From: JBFXAN01 sp050184225
GTDB taxonomy: Bacteria > Chloroflexota > Dehalococcoidia > CAUJGQ01
Direction: 5' to 3'
DNA: 10,340 nucleotides
Assembly (NCBI GenBank): GCA_050184225.1
Contig: JBFXAN010000213.1
Span: 1 to 10,340 of the forward strand
The notes under the pieces were generated by a model. That model did no database searches and was not told the origin of the DNA. It was given only the letters and a program-made list of their open reading frames with translations. Shown here in pieces: positions 6,250 to 10,340 of this stretch (position 1 is the stretch's first letter; every line of letters starts with the position of its first letter). The translations under genes were made by a program, and so were the position numbers.

Positions 6250-9188
6250 TGGCCGGGAACAAGCCGCTGCTGCCACAACGCCAGAGCAGCCCGCTGTACC
6301 GGGCGAAGCGGTACGTGGACATGCGGGCGGGGATGCCGGACCCGGCGCGGGAGGATCGCGCGGAGCGGTTGCGGCAGTTGAGCGCGCGGCAGGTGACGGG
6401 CGGCGGTGGCGGGCGCGGCACGCCGGGGCCGCCGGGCGCACAGGGCGCGACGGGGCCGCCGGGCGACACGTCGTCCGGCTCCGAGTACGTGATCGACACG
6501 ATCGTGCTGCGTGACGTCAACCCCTGGACGTTCACGAACGCGCCATCGGGTGAGACGAACTGGGCTGGGAGCGAAAAGGTTGTCGATTTCACCGGTGTGA
6601 CGCACGCGCGGCTCACGGGCACCCAGGGGGCCGCCGCGTCGTCCGGCACGAAACTACGCATCAAGGGCGACGGCTCGCCGCTGTTGAGCGGGGGCGCCAA
6701 CCTGGAACTGTCGCTGACCACGGGCGGCGCGGTCGATCTGGATACCGGCTGGCTGGCCATCGACACCGCGACGTTTGCCGCGGACAGCGCGGTGACGCTG
6801 GGCCTGTACACGCAGGGGGGCAACGGATCGGCCGACCCGACGGCGGTGAATGTGCTGTTGTTGCTGAAGCGCCAGGTGTTCGGGGCCGAGGGGGCGACCG
6901 GACCCACCGGGGCCACGGGGCCGCAGGGCGCGACCGGCGCGGGCGGGCAGGTGGGTTCGCCGGGGGCGACCGGACCCACGGGGCCGACCGGCGCCACGGG
7001 ACCACAAGGTCCACAGGGAGCGGCAGGGGCTACCGGCGCGACGGGGGCGACTGGCCCAACCGGGGCCACGGGACCGCAAGGGGCGGTGGGACCGCAGGGG
7101 GCGACTGGCGATACCGGAGCCATCGGACCGACTGGCGCGACCGGACCCACGGGGCCGACTGGCGCCACCGGGCCAACCGGACCGGGGTGGGATCAATGGC
7201 AGGGGGCATGGGACACCGGCGCGCCCTACGTGGTCAATGATGTGGTGGAGTACGCGGGGAGCAGTTACATCTGCATCGCGGCGGCTGATAGCGCGGACGA
7301 CGTGCCACCGAACGAGCCGACGCTGTGGGAACTGGCGGCGGCCAAAGGCGAGACGGGCGATACCGGCGCGACGGGAGACGCGGGGGCCACGGGCGCCACG
7401 GGACCGACCGGGGCAACGGGCGCCACGGGACCAACCGGGGCAACGGGTGCCACGGGACCAACCGGGGCAACGGGTGCCACGGGACCAACCGGGGCCACCG
7501 GACCAACGGGGCCAACCGGCGCGACTGGCCCTACCGGACCGACCGGCGCAACGGGCGAGCAGGGGCCGCAGGGTGATCCCTGGGACCAGTGGCAGGGGCC
7601 GTGGGACACCGACGCCAGCTACGTCGTCAATGATGTGGTGGAGTACGCGGGGAGCAGTTACATCTGCATCGGTGCCGCCGACAGTAGTGACGATGTGCCG
7701 CCGAACGAGCCGACGTTGTGGGAGTTGGCGGCGGCCAAGGGCGACACCGGCGATACCGGGGGCACGGGGGCCACGGGTCCGACTGGCGCCACGGGACCAA
7801 CCGGGGCCACGGGCAGCGCGGGTGCGACCGGGGCCACGGGACCGACTGGACCAACCGGGCCGACAGGGGCTACCGGGGCCACGGGACCGACTGGACCAAC
7901 CGGGCCGACAGGGGCTACCGGGGTCACGGGTGATACGGGCGATCAGGGGCGGCAGGGGCCGGGCGCGACGCCGTGGCTGCGCTACCTGTTCGATAGTGTC
8001 GATACCAGCGACTCCGACCCGACCAGCGGCAAGTTCAAGAAGAACCATGCCAACTGGAACGACACGACCCGGATCTACGTGGACGTGGAGCAGGTGGGCG
8101 GGCAGGATGTGTCGTCGGTCTGGACGGCGCTGGACGACGGCACCTCGACGCACAAGGGCTATCTGCGGATCGAGGCCGAGGACGACCCGGACCAGTGGCA
8201 TCTGTTCAACCTGACCGCCGTAGCGGTCGATTCCGGCTATCTGGAACTGACCGTCTCGTGGCAGGGCGGCACGCTGGCCGATCCGTTCGCGGACGAGCAG
8301 CCGGTGTTCTTCACCTTCGTGCGCACCGGAGACAAGGGCGACACGGGAAACACCGGCGATGCAGGCGCAACCGGGGCCACGGGAGCGGCGGGCGCAACCG
8401 GCGCGACTGGACCCACCGGACCAACAGGCCCCACTGGTGCGACCGGGCCAACCGGCAGCGCCTGGGACCAGTGGCAGGGACCGTGGGATACGGACGCTAG
8501 TTACATCCCGCTCGATGTGGTGGAGCACGACGGGTCGAGCTACGTCTGCATCAGCGCCGCCGATAACACCGATGACGTGCCGCCAAACGAGCCGACGTTG
8601 TGGGAGTTGGTCGCCGCGAAGGGTGAGACCGGGCCGCAGGGCGAGCAGGGGATTCAGGGCGAGACGGGTGAGGCGGGGGCGACCGGAGCCACCGGGGCGA
8701 CAGGACCAACAGGAGCGACGGGACCGACCGGGGCGACGGGACCAACAGGAGCGACCGGCCCCACTGGACCCACGGGGGCCACCGGACCCACGGGACCGAC
8801 CGGAGCGGTACAGACTAATGCCCGCTCGTTTGTGCAGATCATCGGCAACGGCACGGACGAGATTCCGACCGGCGTCTGGTCCGACTTCAGCACGCCCTAC
8901 GCGGGCACGTTCACGCGCTGGCGCATCACGGCCACACGCTTTACCTCGGGCTCGACGGGCTCGCTGGTCGCCGATATCTGGAAGGATAGCTATGCCAACT
9001 TCCCGCCCGTGGACGCGGACTCGATCACCGCCTCCGCGCCGCCCACCCTGACCACCGCCGCCAAGGCGGAATCGACCTCGTTGACTGGCTGGACGACCAG
9101 CTTCAGCGCGGGCGACACGTTCCGCATCAACATCGATTCGGCCTCAGCGGTCACGCAAGCCACGCTCGAACTGTGGCACGACGTGTAG
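6249..9188 (+). CDS. Collagen-like tail fibre with three chitin-binding-like modules
   Basis: Long fibre protein of 979 residues. Residues 1-57 are a basic N-terminus that may anchor to the hub. Collagen-like Gly-X-Y runs, mostly GPT and GAT, cover about 58-72, 212-313, 367-444, 498-575, 694-738 and 792-852, and predict trimeric triple helices. Between them lie a globular domain (78-210), three copies of a CBM5/12-like module (314-366, 445-497, 739-791), each with WDQWQG.WDT.A.Y, DVVE...SSY.CI and DVPPNEPTLWEL, and a beta domain at about 576-693 of a type common in phage fibres (YLFDS, TSGKFKKN, KGYLRIE, RTGDKG). The C-terminal 853-979 forms a globular head (QTNARSFVQIIGNGTDEIPTGVW to LELWHDV), the likely receptor-contact or trimerising tip. 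It has no signal peptide or enzyme motif. Translation starts on the A of the hub stop codon. Hydroxyproline is not expected in bacteria; Thr at the third position is usual in phage collagens. Confidence 0.85.
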   Translation: MAGNKPLLPQRQSSPLYRAKRYVDMRAGMPDPAREDRAERLRQLSARQVTGGGGGRGTPGPPGAQGATGPPGDTSSGSEYVIDTIVLRDVNPWTFTNAPSGETNWAGSEKVVDFTGVTHARLTGTQGAAASSGTKLRIKGDGSPLLSGGANLELSLTTGGAVDLDTGWLAIDTATFAADSAVTLGLYTQGGNGSADPTAVNVLLLLKRQVFGAEGATGPTGATGPQGATGAGGQVGSPGATGPTGPTGATGPQGPQGAAGATGATGATGPTGATGPQGAVGPQGATGDTGAIGPTGATGPTGPTGATGPTGPGWDQWQGAWDTGAPYVVNDVVEYAGSSYICIAAADSADDVPPNEPTLWELAAAKGETGDTGATGDAGATGATGPTGATGATGPTGATGATGPTGATGATGPTGATGPTGPTGATGPTGPTGATGEQGPQGDPWDQWQGPWDTDASYVVNDVVEYAGSSYICIGAADSSDDVPPNEPTLWELAAAKGDTGDTGGTGATGPTGATGPTGATGSAGATGATGPTGPTGPTGATGATGPTGPTGPTGATGVTGDTGDQGRQGPGATPWLRYLFDSVDTSDSDPTSGKFKKNHANWNDTTRIYVDVEQVGGQDVSSVWTALDDGTSTHKGYLRIEAEDDPDQWHLFNLTAVAVDSGYLELTVSWQGGTLADPFADEQPVFFTFVRTGDKGDTGNTGDAGATGATGAAGATGATGPTGPTGPTGATGPTGSAWDQWQGPWDTDASYIPLDVVEHDGSSYVCISAADNTDDVPPNEPTLWELVAAKGETGPQGEQGIQGETGEAGATGATGATGPTGATGPTGATGPTGATGPTGPTGATGPTGPTGAVQTNARSFVQIIGNGTDEIPTGVWSDFSTPYAGTFTRWRITATRFTSGSTGSLVADIWKDSYANFPPVDADSITASAPPTLTTAAKAESTSLTGWTTSFSAGDTFRINIDSASAVTQATLELWHDV
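7391..7498 (+). repeat. Four tandem copies of a 27-base collagen repeat
   Basis: Units at 7391-7417, 7418-7444, 7445-7471 and 7472-7498 differ from each other at only one or two bases and encode nine residues each (three Gly-X-Y triplets). They sit in the collagen run between modules 1 and 2. Because 27 is a multiple of three, gain or loss of a unit changes fibre length without breaking the frame. Confidence 0.85.
7827..7916 (+). repeat. Perfect 45-base tandem duplication in the collagen run
   Basis: 7827-7871 and 7872-7916 are identical base for base, beginning ACCGGGGCCACGGGACC and ending GACAGGGGCT. A partial third copy (ACCGGGG) follows before it diverges. Each unit codes for five Gly-X-Y triplets. 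The perfect identity, with no synonymous change, points to a recent slippage or recombination event. Confidence 0.85.
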
Positions 9189-9189
9189 C

Positions 9190-9194
9190 AGGAG
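9190..9194 (+). promoter_or_regulatory. Ribosome binding site for the pentapeptide-repeat gene
   Basis: AGGAG lies six bases before the ATG at 9201 and just after the fibre stop codon (TAG 9186-9188). It supports this start, which places the twin-arginine motif at residues 3-4. Confidence 0.65.
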
Positions 9195-9200
9195 AACACC

Positions 9201-9611
9201 ATGTATCGGCGAACATTTCTCGGAGTGGTTGCAGCCGCGCTGGCGGCACTGGTAGGAGGGAAGGCCATGGCAGCCGGTGACTGCATTCTGACCAAAGGGG
9301 CGAACGTCGCGGGGTGCGACCTGAGCGGCAACGATTACTCGGGCGACGACCTGACGCGGGCGAATATCAGCGGCGCGACCCTCGTGGGAACCACCTTCTC
9401 CGGCGCGAATCTGACGCGCGCCAACCTCTCGGGATCGGATGCCACGGGCGCGGACTTCACCAATGCCACGGCGCCGAAGTCCACGAACATGAAGAACATG
9501 GACCTGACCAACGCGGACCTGTCCGGGCTGGTAGGTGGCGTCAGTTTCGCCGGCTCCACGTTCTGCAATACCACGATGCCGGATGGCAACGTGAACAACT
9601 CGGGCTGCTAG
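9201..9611 (+). CDS. Exported pentapeptide-repeat protein with twin-arginine signal
   Basis: Protein of 136 residues made mainly of A(N/D)LxG-type pentapeptide repeats, which fold into a right-handed four-sided beta-helix. The N-terminus MYRRTFLG followed by an Ala/Leu/Val-rich stretch and AMA at 22-24 is a twin-arginine (Tat) type signal, with cleavage predicted after residue 24. Repeats run from about 34 to 90 (ANVAG CDLSG NDYSG DDLTR ANISG and on), break at 91-98, and resume at about 99-121. Four cysteines (28, 39, 122, 136) bracket the helix and could lock its ends by disulfides. The tail, TMPDGNVNNSGC, seems familiar from small pentapeptide proteins of Chloroflexota. It lies 12 bases after the fibre and is followed three bases later by another gene, so it is probably in the same transcript. 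Function is unknown. Quinolone-protection (Qnr/MfpA) types are cytoplasmic, which argues against that role. Confidence 0.8.
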   Translation: MYRRTFLGVVAAALAALVGGKAMAAGDCILTKGANVAGCDLSGNDYSGDDLTRANISGATLVGTTFSGANLTRANLSGSDATGADFTNATAPKSTNMKNMDLTNADLSGLVGGVSFAGSTFCNTTMPDGNVNNSGC

Positions 9612-9614
9612 ACC

Positions 9615-10301
9615 GTGGCCACGCGCTGCTATTTCGATTCGGCGGCGACCCCGGATATCTCTCCGGCGGTCGCCGCCGAGTGGGACGTGGCCACGCACCT
9701 GACGCGGCGCACGCTGAACATGGCCAAGGGCTCGTCGGCGCGCGAAGATACCGGCACGCTGCTGCAAGAGCCGAATACGATGACCACCAGCAACAATGAC
9801 CTGGTGCAGGGGCAGCACATCTCGCCGGAACTGGCGGCGCAGACGATCAGCGGCACCTTCAAGTGCTACCTGCAATGCCGCCAGAGCAACGCGGCCGCTA
9901 ACTGGCGCAGCCAGATCATCATCCGCGTGGTCAGTCACGACGGGGGCACGGTGCGCGGCACGCTCTACGCGGGGAATCTGGCCACGTTGACCGGCGATCC
10001 CTCGGGCGAGTGGAACAGTTCCACGTCGGCAGAGGTATCTCGCTCGTTTCCCTTCGGCGGCAGCACGGCGCTATCGAGCCTGGCCATCTCCGATCGGGAT
10101 CGCATCGTGGTCGAAACCGGCGCGCGGCAGCACAACACGCAGAGCACGATCCGCAACGGGGCGATTGTCTACGGCGAGCCCGCCACGGGCGACCTGCCGG
10201 AGAACGAAACCGAGACGCGACGAACCTGGCGGGGTGGATCGAGTTCTCGGGGGATATCGGGCTGTATGTGCCCTCGACGGCGCGGCTGGGCGCGCGCCTG
10301 A
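9615..10301 (+). CDS. Small tail-associated structural protein, probably frameshifted near its end
   Basis: As read, 228 residues from GTG at 9615, three bases after the pentapeptide stop; no clear ribosome site, so translation may depend on coupling. Residues 1-60 begin RCYFDSAATPDISPAVAAEWD, a start pattern I associate with phage structural proteins. Residues 61-200 form the domain shared with residues 785-930 of the large tail protein (IIIRV, GTVRGTL, FPFGG, RIVVETGARQH, DLPENETE). In that homologue the motif is followed by a WIEFS strand, but here the frame turns to an Arg-rich tail (RRTWRGGSSSRG) and stops at 10301. The expected NLAGWIEFSGDIG lies in the minus-one frame and ends at a TAG at 10313-10315, giving about 233 residues if joined. 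So the last 28 residues as read are probably not genuine. Cause: sequence error, real mutation or, less likely, recoding. No signal peptide or enzyme motif. Confidence 0.65.
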   Translation: MATRCYFDSAATPDISPAVAAEWDVATHLTRRTLNMAKGSSAREDTGTLLQEPNTMTTSNNDLVQGQHISPELAAQTISGTFKCYLQCRQSNAAANWRSQIIIRVVSHDGGTVRGTLYAGNLATLTGDPSGEWNSSTSAEVSRSFPFGGSTALSSLAISDRDRIVVETGARQHNTQSTIRNGAIVYGEPATGDLPENETETRRTWRGGSSSRGISGCMCPRRRGWARA

Positions 10302-10315
10302 TGATGATCGGATAG
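10214..10315 (+). other. Out-of-frame true C-terminus of the preceding protein
   Basis: Read from 10214 this stretch encodes DATNLAGWIEFSGDIGLYVP and ends MMIG before TAG at 10313-10315. It continues the homology that breaks off after DLPENETE in the main frame. The restored end leaves three bases (ACC) before the next ATG, the same spacing as at the previous junction, which supports it as the ancestral end. Confidence 0.65.
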
Positions 10316-10318
10316 ACC

Positions 10319-10340
10319 ATGCGCCTGTGCAGCATCACCA
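10319..10340 (+). CDS. Start of a further gene, cut by the window edge
   Basis: ATG at 10319 follows TAGACC directly and reads MRLCSIT before the window ends. The junction mirrors the one at 9609-9617 (TAGACC then GTG), which is the main support. Too little is present to suggest a product; position suggests another small gene of the tail cluster. Confidence 0.45.

Larger units (their letters stand above)
7188..8621 (+). repeat. Three copies of a 159-base chitin-binding-like module
   Basis: Copies are at 7188-7346, 7581-7739 and 8463-8621, each encoding 53 residues from WDQWQG to the Lys of AAK. Copies 1 and 2 are nearly the same; their central stretch from GTCAATGATGTGGTGGAG to ACATCTGCATCG is identical at base level. 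Copy 3 has diverged (YIPLDVVEHDG). The aromatic spacing, a DVV.Y.G..Y.C core and a late Trp match the CBM5/12 (ChtBD3) fold. Each copy has a single Cys, at CI.AAD. Confidence 0.7.

Noticed and set aside
5672..8528. Long reverse-strand frames (498 and 624 codons) across the hub and fibre genes
   Set aside because: Their GPVGPVAPVGP-like or Arg/Pro-rich products are the antisense image of the collagen repeats. The forward frame has coherent globular domains between the repeats.
6897..8800. Repeat arrays that might be taken for CRISPR
   Set aside because: The repeats are in-frame Gly-X-Thr coding units with no unique spacers of constant length, and no cas gene is near.
10205..10220. Programmed minus-one frameshift site
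   Set aside because: No X XXY YYZ heptamer is in register and no obvious downstream stimulator was seen. A single-base indel or sequence error explains the break more simply.

Overview
This 10.3 kb window is a very GC-rich, tightly packed block of virus-type structural genes. It is best read as the distal tail, baseplate and fibre part of a long-tailed (siphovirus-like) phage or prophage. The host is probably a high-GC bacterium. Pentapeptide proteins ending like the one here, and zincins with an HEFMHAxTG-type motif, feel familiar to me from Chloroflexota genomes, but that is recollection and weak evidence. No integrase, capsid, packaging, lysis, tRNA or CRISPR feature is present, so lytic phage, prophage and domesticated particle cannot be told apart.

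Layout. (1) 21-4415 (+) is a 1464-residue tail protein. It has a Dit-like N-terminus, a DUF2341-like region, a six-bladed NHL-type propeller, a domain shared with the gene at 9615, and two tandem jelly-roll carbohydrate-binding-like domains. (2) 5014-4418 (-) is a lone reverse-strand gene for a secreted zincin-type metalloprotease, with lower GC than its neighbours; it looks like a moron. (3) 5080-6249 (+) is a tail hub (Gp37/Tal-like) protein. (4) 6249-9188 (+), joined to the hub by a TAATG overlap, is a 979-residue fibre in which collagen-like Gly-X-Thr stretches separate three nearly identical chitin-binding-like modules and two other globular domains, ending in a globular head. (5) 9201-9611 (+) is a small exported pentapeptide-repeat protein with a twin-arginine signal. 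(6) 9615-10301 (+) is a small structural protein homologous to the shared domain of gene 1; its last part is in another frame, so a one-base frameshift is likely near 10210-10216. (7) A further gene starts at 10319 and runs off the window.

How they may work together. The Dit-like protein and hub would form the tail tip. The propeller, jelly rolls, chitin-binding-like modules and fibre head would supply many glycan or surface contacts. The collagen stretches would act as stiff, length-variable spacers. The protease and pentapeptide protein both carry export signals and so would act outside the cytoplasm; they are not obvious virion parts.

There is almost no non-coding DNA. The longest gap is 65 bases (5015-5079, between divergent genes), and no gene-free stretch exceeds 300 bases. 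I saw no convincing terminator or promoter.
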